DNA from: Barnesiella viscericola DSM 18177
Lineage (GTDB): Bacteria > Bacteroidota > Bacteroidia > Bacteroidales > Barnesiellaceae
Length of the DNA: 64,000 nucleotides
Assembly: GCF_000512915.1 (NCBI RefSeq)
Contig: NZ_CP007034.1
Span: forward strand, 2,604,501 to 2,668,500
Direction of reading: 5' to 3'
In this document: piece after piece, positions 8,844 through 17,961 of the stretch
How positions within the stretch are numbered: the stretch's first letter is position 1
How the letters are laid out: every line of letters begins with the position of its first letter
The notes under the pieces: generated by a model
Database searches by the model: none
What the model was told of the DNA's origin: nothing
Seen by the model: the letters and a program-made list of their open reading frames with translations, nothing else
Position numbers and translations under genes: made by a program

Positions 8844-11381
8844 TTAGTTGTTAAACAGTTTTTCAATGTGGATAATCTGGTAGTCATAGAAATTGCGGGT
8901 GGCGCTGTCGGCCGTGGCGGCTCTCTTCTGCTTGTAGAGCGAGAGTATCTTTTTGAGGGCGCCGGTCATGTAGGGAGCCATCTCGGCCACAGACATCGAG
9001 GGCCCCGTCGTGAACCGGGTAAACGATTGCTCCCCGACCTGGTGGCACAGCGCATGGCTGCACGGGAAGGGTGCCCCGTCGAGGTCGATGTCGTCGGTCA
9101 GGGGATTCAGGTTTATCTTTACGGGTGTCCCTTGCAGGTCGGAGTATTGTATGAGTTGCTCGATGGTTTCGCTTTGCAGGTCGCGCTCCACGTCGTTCAA
9201 CTTCCGTCCCTGGTAGGTAGCCTTGAATACCTCGGCAATTACGTCGTTGAGGTAGCTGTCGACGGTGTAGTTTTTGACCGGGTTGATGGCTCCGCCCTCG
9301 TGGATACGGAAGAGGGTAGACGGCTTGATGAGGCTGGACGGGAGCATGCGGTGTATCGCGCTGGCATAGTTGACGTTGGCACCGATACGTTGCAGCAGGT
9401 CGGCGGGAGTGAGCCAGTCGCGATAGGTGCGGGCCTGGTTGAGAATCCATTTCAACGCCTTCCGCTGGGTAGCCTTGTCGAGGTAGATGTAGGGCAACGT
9501 GTCATCGCCCTGGCGCACCTCGGTATAGAGCACCCCGCCGATGTAGGGTATTACGTGGCGCAGGTGGCGGTTGTACTGTTGCACAAGAGCCGAGTATTCG
9601 TCGCGTATCGTGCGGTAGTCTTTCCCCTCGTCGAAGAACCATTGCTCAAAGTTCTTTACGATGAGTTTGAGATTCGAGATGGCCATCTCACCGGCCTTGA
9701 AGTGGTCGTTGCTCAGGTCCTCGGTCTGGTCGGTAGGGTCGTAGGTATCGGGGTATTGTTGGGCCCCGAAGGTGTACATGGGGTCGGCCTTCTTCTCGGC
9801 AATCCAGCGGTCGAGAGTAGCCACTTCGTCCTGCGGGGTGGGGGCGTCGGCAATAAGTCGGTAGCCCCAGTTGATGGCATAGATGTCGTAGACTCCCAAG
9901 ACGGGCGGGGTGAGGCGCACGCCGCGTTCATAGTCGCCCGGCTGAGCCACAAAGTTGTTGCGGGCATAGTCCATGATACTGGGTGTGGTTCCGTATTTCT
10001 GGGTGAACGACGGGCTGCGCAGCGAGTCGATGGAGAACGCGTAGCTGGCCCCCATGTTGTGCATGAGCCCCAGGGTGTGGCCTATCTCGTGTGAGGCTAC
10101 GTAGCGCAGCGACTCGCGCATGACGTCGTTGTCGAAAGTCTCTTGTCTCACTCGCGGGTCGACGGCTCCCGTCTGGGCAAACCGCCAGTTGTGTACCAGC
10201 GAGATGACGTTGTGGTACCAGATGACATCGGCCGTGAGTATCTCGCCGCTGCGAGGGTCGACATAGCTCGGACCCATGGCATTGGCAATATCGGTCACGG
10301 CATATTTCACACAACTGTACCGCATGTCGTCGGGGTCGAAATCGGGGTCGTTCTTCGGGTAGTCGCGGGCGATGACGGCATTTTTGAACCCGGCGGCCTC
10401 AAAGGCGGTGTTCCAGTCCTCCACACCCTGTTTCACGATGTCGCGCCACTTGTCGGGGAAGGCACTGTCGACGTAGAAGACAATCGGTTTCTTGGGTTCT
10501 ACCAGTTCGCCTCTGAGGTAGGCTTCGCGATCTTCGTCCTTCGGTTCGAGCCGCCAGCGGTGAATGTATTGTGTGCGGTCTATGCGGTCCTTGTCGCTGG
10601 TATAGATGTTTTTGGTACTCGAAAAGAAGCCCACTCGGCGGTCGTAGATGCGGGGACGCATGGGTTGCTCGGGCAGCAGTACCAGCGAGCGGTGCATGGT
10701 CACGGTGCAGATGTTGTCGCCGGTGAAACTGAGCACCGAGCGAATCTCACAGTTTTGCGGGAAACTCTTGACTCCCAGAATATAGGAGTTGGCCGCCGTG
10801 TAGGTGCCCGTCTTTATCTTGGACGAGGGCTTGCTGGGCATGGGGCTGATAATCTTCTCGTTGGTCTTGAAGAAGTCGCTCATGTCTACCACCACGTCAT
10901 TCCCGTTCTTGGCCTCGATTTTGAAGGCCTTGATGATAGGGTCGCCGAAATTCCGGTCGAACGAGGCGGCGATGGGGTCCTTGGGGTCGATGATGTTGGC
11001 GTGTTGCACCAGGTGCATGAAGAGCGATTGCTCATTCTTGCTGAACCTGATCATAAAGGGGTCGGTGGTCATCTCGCCGGCCACGAATAGCTTGGGGTCG
11101 GTTGTGGTGGCTACCCGGCTCGACAACAGGAAGGTGCGGCTCATCAGCGAGTCGGGCACCTCGACCAGCAGCTTGTTGTCGGTCGTCAGGTGCAGGGTGA
11201 ACATACCCTTTTGTGTTTTGGCTCCCTTGATGAGTTTGTCGTATTTCGATTCTTGAACGGTCGTGTCTTTAACCTGTTCTTTTCGGTTCTCTTTCTTACT
11301 CTTTCTTTTGGCGTAGCAGTTTGCCGGAGAGGCTCCGGCAAGAAGCAGGGCCGTCAGCAGGGCCCATGTCAATTTTTTCAT
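8844..11381 (-). CDS. Exported zinc-dependent metalloprotease, DUF5117/DUF5118 family
   Basis: Predicted periplasmic or surface metalloprotease of 845 residues. It starts with a signal peptide (MKKLTWALLTALLLAGASPANCYA) and then a Lys-rich linker. The extended zinc site HEIGHTLGLMH places His431, His435 and His441 as ligands and Glu432 as catalytic base (metzincin-like HExxHxxGxxH). N-terminal regions resemble the DUF5118-DUF5117 modules common in Bacteroidetes. Substrate unknown. It has its own promoter at 11416-11447 and no close partner; hflX follows 55 bp after its stop. Confidence 0.9.
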   Translation of the reverse strand: MKKLTWALLTALLLAGASPANCYAKRKSKKENRKEQVKDTTVQESKYDKLIKGAKTQKGMFTLHLTTDNKLLVEVPDSLMSRTFLLSSRVATTTDPKLFVAGEMTTDPFMIRFSKNEQSLFMHLVQHANIIDPKDPIAASFDRNFGDPIIKAFKIEAKNGNDVVVDMSDFFKTNEKIISPMPSKPSSKIKTGTYTAANSYILGVKSFPQNCEIRSVLSFTGDNICTVTMHRSLVLLPEQPMRPRIYDRRVGFFSSTKNIYTSDKDRIDRTQYIHRWRLEPKDEDREAYLRGELVEPKKPIVFYVDSAFPDKWRDIVKQGVEDWNTAFEAAGFKNAVIARDYPKNDPDFDPDDMRYSCVKYAVTDIANAMGPSYVDPRSGEILTADVIWYHNVISLVHNWRFAQTGAVDPRVRQETFDNDVMRESLRYVASHEIGHTLGLMHNMGASYAFSIDSLRSPSFTQKYGTTPSIMDYARNNFVAQPGDYERGVRLTPPVLGVYDIYAINWGYRLIADAPTPQDEVATLDRWIAEKKADPMYTFGAQQYPDTYDPTDQTEDLSNDHFKAGEMAISNLKLIVKNFEQWFFDEGKDYRTIRDEYSALVQQYNRHLRHVIPYIGGVLYTEVRQGDDTLPYIYLDKATQRKALKWILNQARTYRDWLTPADLLQRIGANVNYASAIHRMLPSSLIKPSTLFRIHEGGAINPVKNYTVDSYLNDVIAEVFKATYQGRKLNDVERDLQSETIEQLIQYSDLQGTPVKINLNPLTDDIDLDGAPFPCSHALCHQVGEQSFTRFTTGPSMSVAEMAPYMTGALKKILSLYKQKRAATADSATRNFYDYQIIHIEKLFNN

Positions 11382-11415
11382 ATCTCAGTTTTTTGTGTCT
11401 CTTGTTTCTCTACTG

Positions 11416-11447
11416 CAAAAATAGGGTAAACCGATTGCAGAAACAAA
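11416..11447 (-). promoter_or_regulatory. Promoter of the zinc metalloprotease gene
   Basis: On the minus strand, TTTG (11447-11444) is followed after 20 bp by TATTTTTG (11423-11416). The predicted start near 11409 gives a leader of about 28 nt before the ATG at 11381. Confidence 0.7.
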
Positions 11448-11534
11448 TGTATAGACTATAAAACTGAGCAAATAGAGCACTCATTTCACTCTTTTTGTGA
11501 CATTTCGCACCCCGGGACCCACAACTCCCGATAT

Positions 11535-12560
11535 CTATTGCAGAAAGTTGTCGAGGGGAATGTTGTATTTTTTCAAGATAGTCTCGGGGTTGTACGAGAG
11601 TTTGGCTTCGCGCAGACCCGGATCGCCGGCATCGTCCTCGCGGTTGATATACTGCACTTCGGGGTGAGTCTCGGCCATCTGTGCCGAGTAGAAATAGTTG
11701 ATGGCCTCGTAGGCGCCCACAATATCCTTCCGGGCTTTTTCGATGTGTACGATGAGGGTGTCGTTTACCACCTCGCCTACCGAGAAGGCGGCAATCTCGC
11801 CCCCCACGCGCAGGAGTCCGCCCTCGAAGGGGAGCCGGTCATACTCGCGCAGCACCTGAGCCACTTTGCTCTCTTCGTAGGCAAAGAGTTCGCTGTCCTT
11901 GTGATAGGCCTGCATATAGCGGTCGAAGAAGGCTTTCAACTCGGGCAGATTCTGTGCGGTGACAGGTTCGTATTGAAAGTCGGGATAGGTGCTCTTGAAC
12001 TTGTTCACCCGGTTGCGTTTCTTGTTGAAGCGGTGTCCCACGAGGGTGGCCAGGTCGGAGGCCCGGTAGAGGTAGTCGCCCCAGTCGGGCAGTTCGGTCA
12101 CGGGGCAGCCATACAGTCCGGCGATGGTCTGAGCCGCCGGTTCGGGTACGGCTGAGAGAATCAAGGGCTGTCCGTGTTGCCGGCAGTAGGCTCCCAGCAA
12201 GGGGATAGACTCTTTTAAATCCAGTGCGCCCACCGGCACGGCAAAGGCGGTGTTCTGCAAGTGGTCCTCTTCGCCGCCTCGAATGAAAAGCGTGTCGTGG
12301 CAGATGGCATACTCATAGCCGAAATAGTCGACCCACATGTAGATGCCGCCGATTGAGAAGTCGCAGGTGCGGTAACTCTGTTGGGGCAGGTAGGGGGCAA
12401 TCTCGCTCAGCGAGTTGAGGGTAATGGGTTTGAACACCAGGCAGTCGGTCGCAGCCGGTTGTGTGAGCTCGGGGGCAGTTTCCAATCGGGTTGTCTCCAT
12501 GAGGCTGAATTTTTGTTGTGTGGTCAGGTCGAAAAAGTCGGGCAAGAGAGCAATACCCAT
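11535..12560 (-). CDS. DUF2156 (phosphatidylglycerol lysyltransferase C-terminal-like) GNAT-fold protein
   Basis: 341-residue cytoplasmic protein recognised as DUF2156, the tandem GNAT-fold domain also found at the C terminus of MprF lysyl-PG synthases. Here there are no membrane segments, so it is not a full MprF. Features include YRTCDFSIGGIYMW near the N terminus, the basic stretch GHRFNKKRNRVNKFKS, and the C-terminal motif INREDDAGDPGLREAKLSYNP, which resembles the acyl/aminoacyl-transfer site of the family. Substrate unknown; an aminoacyl or acyl transfer is inferred. A second in-frame ATG at 12500 (METTRLET) is an equally good start. A TATTTTTG element (12607-12614, minus) lies upstream. 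Confidence 0.78.
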   Translation of the reverse strand: MGIALLPDFFDLTTQQKFSLMETTRLETAPELTQPAATDCLVFKPITLNSLSEIAPYLPQQSYRTCDFSIGGIYMWVDYFGYEYAICHDTLFIRGGEEDHLQNTAFAVPVGALDLKESIPLLGAYCRQHGQPLILSAVPEPAAQTIAGLYGCPVTELPDWGDYLYRASDLATLVGHRFNKKRNRVNKFKSTYPDFQYEPVTAQNLPELKAFFDRYMQAYHKDSELFAYEESKVAQVLREYDRLPFEGGLLRVGGEIAAFSVGEVVNDTLIVHIEKARKDIVGAYEAINYFYSAQMAETHPEVQYINREDDAGDPGLREAKLSYNPETILKKYNIPLDNFLQ

Positions 12561-12749
12561 ATTGTCGCATTGCGGCGCTGCCCGGGCTTGTATTTTTTTT
12601 GCGCTGCAAAAATAGATAATTTTTATCGGTACATATTTATAAACAATCTATTTTGTCATTTAGTTTCAAAAATTTAAAATTATTAGACACTCTTTTTATG
12701 AAAAGATATGATATTTTGAATTTTCTTCTCAAAATGATACGTAAATATT

Positions 12750-12778
12750 TTTGTTATTGGAAAAATGATATATATTTG
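12750..12778 (+). promoter_or_regulatory. Promoter of asnA
   Basis: TTTG (12750-12753) and TATATTTG (12771-12778) with a 17-bp spacer, slightly shorter than usual. The predicted start near 12785 gives a leader of about 40 nt. The gap 12561-12826 is otherwise AT-rich and shows no gene. Confidence 0.6.
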
Positions 12779-12826
12779 CAGGGATTTTACACTAATTGAA
12801 TTCAAATATTAACCAAGGAAAACCAA

Positions 12827-13861
12827 ATGCCACTGATTATCCCCCAACGCTATAAACTCAAACTTTTACCCGAAACCACCGAGATGGCCATTAAAATGTT
12901 GAAAGATGCTTTTCAGGAGCGATTGGCCAAAGCACTTAACCTGCGTCGGGTGACGGCCCCGTTGTTTGTCTTGTCGGGCACGGGGTTGAACGACGACCTC
13001 AACGGCAACGAGCAGGCCGTGTCGTTCCCCATTGCCGATATGGGTGGCCGTCGGGCCGAGGTGGTACACTCGCTGGCCAAGTGGAAGCGGGTGAAGCTGG
13101 GAGCCTATGATATAGCACCGGGCTTCGGGCTCTATACCGACATGAATGCCATTCGCACCCACGAGCAGCTCGACAACCTGCACTCGCTTTATGTCGACCA
13201 GTGGGACTGGGAGAAGACCATCACCCGCGAAGACCGCAACCTCGAATACCTCAAAGAGACCGTGCGCAACATTTATCGGGTAATCAAGGAGTGCGAGAGT
13301 CTCATATATGCCGAGTTCCCTCACATCACCCCCACGCTGCCCGACGAGATTACCTTCATACACACCGAGGAGTTGTTGCAGCAATATCCCCATCTCACCC
13401 CCAAGGAGCGCGAGGCCGAGGCGGCCCGTCGCTATGGAGCCATTTTTCTCATCGGTATCGGTCAGCAGCTTAGCGACGGTACCCGTCACGACGGTCGGGC
13501 TCCCGACTACGACGACTGGACTACGCCCAACAGCGACGGCTATCTGGGGTTGAACGGCGACATCGTGCTGTGGAACACCGTGTTGGAGACCCCCTTCGAG
13601 CTCTCGTCGATGGGCATACGGGTCGACAAGGAGGCGCTGCTTCGTCAGCTCGACATCTGTGGTTGTCCCGAGCGAGCCCAACTCAATTTCCACCGGGCCT
13701 TGCTCAACGATGAACTGCCCCTCTCGATAGGGGGCGGTATCGGGCAGTCGCGCTTCTCGATGTTCCTGCTCCAGAAAGCCCATATCGGCGAGGTGCAAGC
13801 CAGCATTTGGCCCGAGGAGCAGATTGCCGAGTGTGCACGCCACAATATCCATTTGTTGTAA
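12827..13861 (+). CDS. asnA: Aspartate--ammonia ligase (ammonia-dependent asparagine synthetase)
   Basis: AsnA makes asparagine from aspartate, ammonia and ATP (AMP-forming) in the cytoplasm and is structurally related to class II aspartyl-tRNA synthetases. The 344-residue product is close to the E. coli length and shows characteristic segments: LNGNEQAVSFPI, EVVHSLAKWKR, GFGLYTDMNAIR, RDENL-like EDRNLEYLKETVR, and the C-terminal class II motif 3-like GGGIGQSRFSMFLL. The gene is single, with its own promoter. The absence of a glutaminase domain means free ammonia is the nitrogen donor. Confidence 0.97.
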   Translation: MPLIIPQRYKLKLLPETTEMAIKMLKDAFQERLAKALNLRRVTAPLFVLSGTGLNDDLNGNEQAVSFPIADMGGRRAEVVHSLAKWKRVKLGAYDIAPGFGLYTDMNAIRTHEQLDNLHSLYVDQWDWEKTITREDRNLEYLKETVRNIYRVIKECESLIYAEFPHITPTLPDEITFIHTEELLQQYPHLTPKEREAEAARRYGAIFLIGIGQQLSDGTRHDGRAPDYDDWTTPNSDGYLGLNGDIVLWNTVLETPFELSSMGIRVDKEALLRQLDICGCPERAQLNFHRALLNDELPLSIGGGIGQSRFSMFLLQKAHIGEVQASIWPEEQIAECARHNIHLL

Positions 13862-13963
13862 GACGACACCTTTGCGATTGAGAATGAGGCCCTTCGATGT
13901 AGCCCGGCAGAATCCCGATTGTGGCGGTCGAAAAATAATTCCATTTTTTTTTGAAGCGAAGGG

Positions 13964-13994
13964 TTGCAGAATTGGAAAAAGCGTTCTATCTTTG
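13964..13994 (+). promoter_or_regulatory. Promoter of tRNA-Asp
   Basis: GTTG (13963-13966) and TATCTTTG (13987-13994) with 20 bp between them; the tRNA begins 19 bp after the -7 element. Confidence 0.7.
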
Positions 13995-14012
13995 CACTCG
14001 CAAAACGAAACT

Positions 14013-14089
14013 GGTGCGGTAGTTCAGCTGGTTAGAATACATGCCTGTCACGCATGGGGTCGCGGGTTCGAGTCCCGTCCGCACCGCCA
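14013..14089 (+). tRNA. tRNA-Asp (anticodon GTC), CCA encoded
   Basis: The acceptor arms GGTGCGG (14013-14019) and CCGCACC (14079-14085) pair fully. The anticodon arm CATGC-CTGTCAC-GCATG gives anticodon GTC. The T-arm carries GGTTCGAGTCC, the discriminator is G, and CCA is encoded at 14087-14089. It is transcribed alone from 13964-13994 and ends at the 14-bp hairpin that follows. Confidence 0.97.
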
Positions 14090-14110
14090 GTTTACAAGGC
14101 AAGAACAGGA

Positions 14111-14145
14111 AAAGCTCCGATTCAATTTTGAATCGGAGCTTTTTT
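14111..14145 (+). terminator. Terminator of tRNA-Asp
   Basis: AAAGCTCCGATTCA (14111-14124) is perfectly complementary to 14129-14142 across a 4-nt loop and runs into a T tract. It may also serve transcripts arriving from the right. Confidence 0.88.
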
Positions 14146-14235
14146 CGTTTTCGGCCGGAATGGGGGAGAAGGGAGCGGGAGCTCGGTGACGACATAACCC
14201 GGGAGTATCCGGGGCGACCTAAAAAGATGAGAGGA

Positions 14236-14697
14236 TTATTTCACATATACCCCTTCGTGGGCGATGACCAGCGTTTCGAAGGAGTATGCGTTTTCATTGG
14301 CCTTGATCTTCTCTCGGGTGAGTTTCTTGGGCCATGCGTTCACCGCTTCCCAGGTTTGTACGGGGTTACCCGATTCGTCCAACAGACTCACCGTCATCGT
14401 TTCGCGCTGGATTATGTTCTGCTTCACTTGGTCTACCCAGTCGAGCACGGCTTTGTTATCTTTCGATATTCCCTGTTTGATGGTCAGATCGCCTGCTTTT
14501 CTCAGTCCCGGCATTTTCAGCTTGGTGAAGACCGGAGTGTCGCCTGCACGATAAGTGATTTCTTCATATTCTGTTTCCAGTCCCGACACTTCGCTGCACG
14601 AAATGTCGCCTACGTTTGAGATAGATACTTTGAAATAAAAACTTGGTAAAGGCCATGCCTGTGTGTCGGCACGCTGCGTCAATTCGTTGTCTGTCAT
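14236..14697 (-). CDS. Orphan contractile-tail tube protein (phage T4 gp19-like)
   Basis: The 153-residue product resembles the gp19/tail-tube family shared by contractile phages and extracellular contractile injection systems. Family-like features are the N-terminal PLPSFYFKVSI, the segment SEVSGLETEYEEITYRAGD, KMPGLRKAGDLTIKQGI, and the C-terminal NAWPKKL...ANENAYSFETLVIAHEG. Normally such proteins stack as hexamers around a rigid tube inside a sheath. No sheath, baseplate, spike or ATPase genes are nearby: the left neighbour is tRNA-Asp and the right neighbours are fucose genes. The ATG at 14697 is preferred over a GTG at 14721. It may be a remnant of an element inserted beside the tRNA, or a component acting with a system encoded elsewhere. 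Confidence 0.8.
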   Translation of the reverse strand: MTDNELTQRADTQAWPLPSFYFKVSISNVGDISCSEVSGLETEYEEITYRAGDTPVFTKLKMPGLRKAGDLTIKQGISKDNKAVLDWVDQVKQNIIQRETMTVSLLDESGNPVQTWEAVNAWPKKLTREKIKANENAYSFETLVIAHEGVYVK

Positions 14698-15027
14698 AGT
14701 ATGTCTGTTATCATATTGCACAGTAAATTACCATAGTCTCTTGTCGTTTTAAGGTTGGGGCGGATTGTGTAATGCAGCCTTGAAACTTTGCTTTTGTGCA
14801 ATTTACAATTTAATCTCGAAGGGTACAAGTATTTGCCGTGGGTTTTTAGAAATTGTGGTATGGGGTAGCTACTCCTTTGTCATTTCGTTTTCAAGGAGAA
14901 TCTTTTCTCCGGTTTCGGGGAGAAGAGAGTGTGTAACCTGCTCTTAAACATACGATATTCTTTGGTAGTTCTGAATAAAATCCGTTCCTTTGAGTCAGCA
15001 CAGTTCAGCACAGTTGGCTGGCTGTAT
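14698..15027. other. Intergenic region between the tail-tube gene and fucR
   Basis: About 330 bp separating divergent genes. It must hold both promoters, but I see no clean TTTG/TAnnTTTG pair; CTCCTTTG around 14873 is the closest partial -7 toward fucR. No hairpin, tRNA or extra gene is evident. Confidence 0.4.
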
Positions 15028-16014
15028 ATGCGCGAGGAGATGAATTTCGGACAACAGTCTACCAAGGTCAAGCAACTGTCGGATATTATCGAGCAGGATA
15101 TCCGAATGGGACGGTACAAAACCCGTTCGGCACTGCCTTCCATCAATTGCCTCAGCGAGGCCTATGGCGTGTCTCGCGATACGGTGTTCAAGGCCTTTTC
15201 TCTGTTGAAAGAGCGACGGTTGATCGATGCCGTTCCGGGGAAGGGTTACTACGTAATCAATCGGCAGGAGCGGATTTTTCTGTTGCTCGACGAATATTCA
15301 CCTTTCAAGGATACGCTATACAACAGTTTTATAAAGGGGCTTGCTTCCTCCTATAAGGTAGACTTGTGGTTCCACCAGTACAACGAGCGCATCTTCAACA
15401 CAGTGCTTCACGAGGCCATCGGGCGGTACAATTACTATGTGGTGATGAATTTCGACAACGAGAAGTTCTCTCCGCTTTTGGGTAAGATAAATCCGTCGCG
15501 ACTTCTGCTTCTCGATTTCGGCAAGTTCGACAAGGGGAGTTGCTCGTATATCTGTCAGGATTTCGACGAGGCTTTTTATGGGGCTTTGACCCGACTGTCG
15601 GACCGGCTGTGCCGATACAGGAAGATTGTTTTCCAGTTTTCGCCGGATTCCAAGCACCCGAGGAGTTCAATACGGAGTTTCGAGCAGTATGGGCGGGATA
15701 ATGGGTTGCCCGTCGAGGTAATGGAGACCGATGGACTCGACCGGATAGAACAGGGGACGGCCTACATCGTAATCCGGCAGATGGACGTGGTGAATGTCAT
15801 CAAGCGTAGCCGGGCGGAGGGACTCAAATGTGGTGTCGATTTCGGTCTTGTGGCCTATAACGATACCCCGGCCTACGAAGTGATAGACGATGGCATCACC
15901 GCCATCAGTATCGACTGGGAGAAGATGGGGCGGAAGTTAACCCGGTTTATCACCACAGGAGAGCCGGTGCATGAATATCTTCCTACCGAGGTGCATCTGC
16001 GGCACTCGGTGTGA
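15028..16014 (+). CDS. fucR: GntR-family transcriptional regulator of fucose genes
   Basis: Cytoplasmic DNA-binding regulator, probably the repressor of the adjacent fucose operon, released by a fucose-derived signal as described for FucR of Bacteroides thetaiotaomicron. The N-terminal winged helix-turn-helix (IEQDIRMGRYKTRSALPS, LSEAYGVSRDTVFKAF, GKGYYV) occupies about the first 75 residues. The rest looks like a LacI/periplasmic-binding-type sugar sensor domain (ending FGLVAYNDTPAYEVIDDGITAIS). An open frame runs back to 14929, but ATG 15028 (MREEMNF) or 15040 fits the domain boundary better. It reads toward fucI, 84 bp away. Assignment to fucose rests on family and position. Confidence 0.85.
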   Translation: MREEMNFGQQSTKVKQLSDIIEQDIRMGRYKTRSALPSINCLSEAYGVSRDTVFKAFSLLKERRLIDAVPGKGYYVINRQERIFLLLDEYSPFKDTLYNSFIKGLASSYKVDLWFHQYNERIFNTVLHEAIGRYNYYVVMNFDNEKFSPLLGKINPSRLLLLDFGKFDKGSCSYICQDFDEAFYGALTRLSDRLCRYRKIVFQFSPDSKHPRSSIRSFEQYGRDNGLPVEVMETDGLDRIEQGTAYIVIRQMDVVNVIKRSRAEGLKCGVDFGLVAYNDTPAYEVIDDGITAISIDWEKMGRKLTRFITTGEPVHEYLPTEVHLRHSV

Positions 16015-16098
16015 GGGTGGGGAAAAAGGAGTGATACCCCGATGAAAAACGCAATGATTTGTAACGATATATGTATGAACTTTTTATAATGTAAAACC

Positions 16099-17874
16099 AT
16101 GAAAAAATATCCGAAAATCGGGATTCGTCCCACAATCGACGGGCGCCAGGGTGGCGTTCGCGAAAGTCTTGAAGAGAAGACCATGAATCTGGCCAAAGCC
16201 GTGGCCGAACTGATTTCTACCCATTTGAGGAATGGCGACGGAAGTCCCGTAGAGTGTGTGATTGCCGACGGCACCATCGGTCGTGTGGCCGAGAGCGCAG
16301 CCTGTGCCGAGAAATTTGAACGCGAAGGGGTAGGGTCGACCATCACCGTGACCTCCTGCTGGTGCTATGGCGCCGAGACGATGGATATGAATCCCTACTA
16401 TCCGAAAGCCGTATGGGGGTTCAACGGGACCGAGCGTCCCGGGGCTGTTTACTTGGCCGCCGTGTTGGCCGCGCATGCCCAGAAGGGTCTCCCCGCTTTC
16501 GGCATCTATGGCCATGACGTGCAGGATATAGACGACAATACGATACCGGCCGATGTAGCCGAAAAGATTCTGCGCTTTGCCCGTGCCGCCCAGGCCGTAG
16601 CCACGATGCGCGGAAAGTCCTATCTGTCGATGGGTAGTGTCTCGATGGGTATCGCCGGCTCTATCGTCAACCCCGACTTCTTCCAGGAGTACCTGGGCAT
16701 GCGCAACGAGTCGGTCGACCTGACCGAAATCATTCGCCGCATGACCGAAGGTATCTACGACAAGGAGGAGTATGCCAAAGCGATGGCCTGGACCGAGAAA
16801 TATTGCAAGGTAAACGAGGGCGAAGATTTCAAGAACCGTCCCGAAAAACGCAAGACCCGCGAGCAGAAGGATGCCGACTGGGAGTTCATCGTGAAGATGA
16901 TGATTATCATGCGCGACCTGATGACCGGAAACCCGAAACTCAAAGAGATGGGCTTCAAGGAAGAGGCGTTGGGCCACAATGCCATTGCCGCCGGGTTCCA
17001 GGGACAGCGTCAGTGGACCGACTTCTATCCCAACGGCGACTATCCCGAGGCTTTGCTCAACACCTCGTTCGACTGGAACGGCATTCGCGAGGCCTTTGTG
17101 GTAGCTACCGAGAACGATGCCTGCAACGGCATTGCCATGCTGTTCGGTCACCTGCTGACCAACCGGGCCCAAATCTTCTCCGACGTGCGCACCTATTGGA
17201 GTCCCGAGGCTGTGAAACGGGTCACGGGCAAGGAGTTGACCGGCCTGGCTGCCAACGGTATCATTCACCTCATCAACTCCGGAGCCACGACGCTCGACGG
17301 TTCGGGACAAGCCATCGACGAGAACGGTAACCCGGTGATGAAGGAGCCGTGGAACCTGACCCAGGCCGATGTGGAGAACTGCTTGAAGGCGACGACCTGG
17401 TATCCGGCCGACCGCGATTACTTCAGGGGTGGCGGCTTCTCGTCCAACTTCCTCTCCAAGGGTGGCATGCCGGTGACCATGATGCGCCTGAATCTGGTGA
17501 AAGGCCTTGGCCCTGTGCTCCAGATTGCCGAGGGGTGGACGGTTACCATCGATCCCGAAATCCACCAGAAGCTGAACATGCGCACCGACCCCACCTGGCC
17601 TACCACCTGGTTTGTACCCCGTTTGTGCGACAAGCCGGCGTTCAAAGATGTCTACTCCGTGATGAACAACTGGGGTGCCAACCACGGCGCCATCAGCTAC
17701 GGGCACATCGGTCAGGATCTGATTACGCTGGCCTCCATGCTCCGCATACCGGTGTGCATGCACAATGTAGACGACGACAAGATTTTCCGTCCGGCTGCTT
17801 GGAACGCCTTCGGCATGGACAAGGAGGGCGCCGACTATCGGGCTTGTCGGAACTACGGTCCTATTTATAAATAA
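16099..17874 (+). CDS. fucI: L-fucose isomerase
   Basis: Converts L-fucose to L-fuculose (and often D-arabinose to D-ribulose) with Mn(II). The 591-residue product matches the family length. The metal-binding residues are present: E338 (ATENDACNG), D362 (SDVRTYW) and H536 ([15 protein letters not shown]), the counterparts of E337, D361 and H528 of the E. coli enzyme. It opens the catabolic unit fucI-fucO-fucA-fucK-fucP. The 84-bp gap after fucR shows no standard TAnnTTTG promoter, so the operon promoter is uncertain. A hairpin follows before fucO. Confidence 0.97.
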   Translation: MKKYPKIGIRPTIDGRQGGVRESLEEKTMNLAKAVAELISTHLRNGDGSPVECVIADGTIGRVAESAACAEKFEREGVGSTITVTSCWCYGAETMDMNPYYPKAVWGFNGTERPGAVYLAAVLAAHAQKGLPAFGIYGHDVQDIDDNTIPADVAEKILRFARAAQAVATMRGKSYLSMGSVSMGIAGSIVNPDFFQEYLGMRNESVDLTEIIRRMTEGIYDKEEYAKAMAWTEKYCKVNEGEDFKNRPEKRKTREQKDADWEFIVKMMIIMRDLMTGNPKLKEMGFKEEALGHNAIAAGFQGQRQWTDFYPNGDYPEALLNTSFDWNGIREAFVVATENDACNGIAMLFGHLLTNRAQIFSDVRTYWSPEAVKRVTGKELTGLAANGIIHLINSGATTLDGSGQAIDENGNPVMKEPWNLTQADVENCLKATTWYPADRDYFRGGGFSSNFLSKGGMPVTMMRLNLVKGLGPVLQIAEGWTVTIDPEIHQKLNMRTDPTWPTTWFVPRLCDKPAFKDVYSVMNNWGANHGAISYGHIGQDLITLASMLRIPVCMHNVDDDKIFRPAAWNAFGMDKEGADYRACRNYGPIYK

Positions 17875-17898
17875 TTTATCTAATTCAATTCAAGTATT

Positions 17899-17939
17899 GC
17901 CGTTCGGGCTCCCGCTTGTATGGGGCGGGTCCGAACGGC
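17899..17939 (+). other. Intercistronic hairpin between fucI and fucO
   Basis: GCCGTTCGG (17899-17907) pairs perfectly with CCGAACGGC (17931-17939), and the stem extends inward with G-T pairs. No T run follows, so it is more likely an mRNA processing or stability element than a terminator. Confidence 0.6.
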
Positions 17940-17961
17940 CATCATTCCATTACTGATACAT

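Noticed and set aside
14087-14930. Integration site (att) duplicate of the tRNA-Asp 3' end near the tail-tube gene
   Set aside because: I looked for a second copy of the tRNA 3' end between the tRNA and fucR and saw none, so a recent tRNA-targeted integration is not supported.
14929-15027. 33-residue N-terminal extension of FucR
   Set aside because: The extension precedes the winged-helix domain, looks unstructured and uses a frame that is simply open; ATG 15028 or 15040 fits GntR proteins better.
16084-17763. 559-codon minus-strand frame opposite fucI
   Set aside because: Shadow of fucI. All catalytic residues of the isomerase are on the plus strand, and the antisense product looks random.
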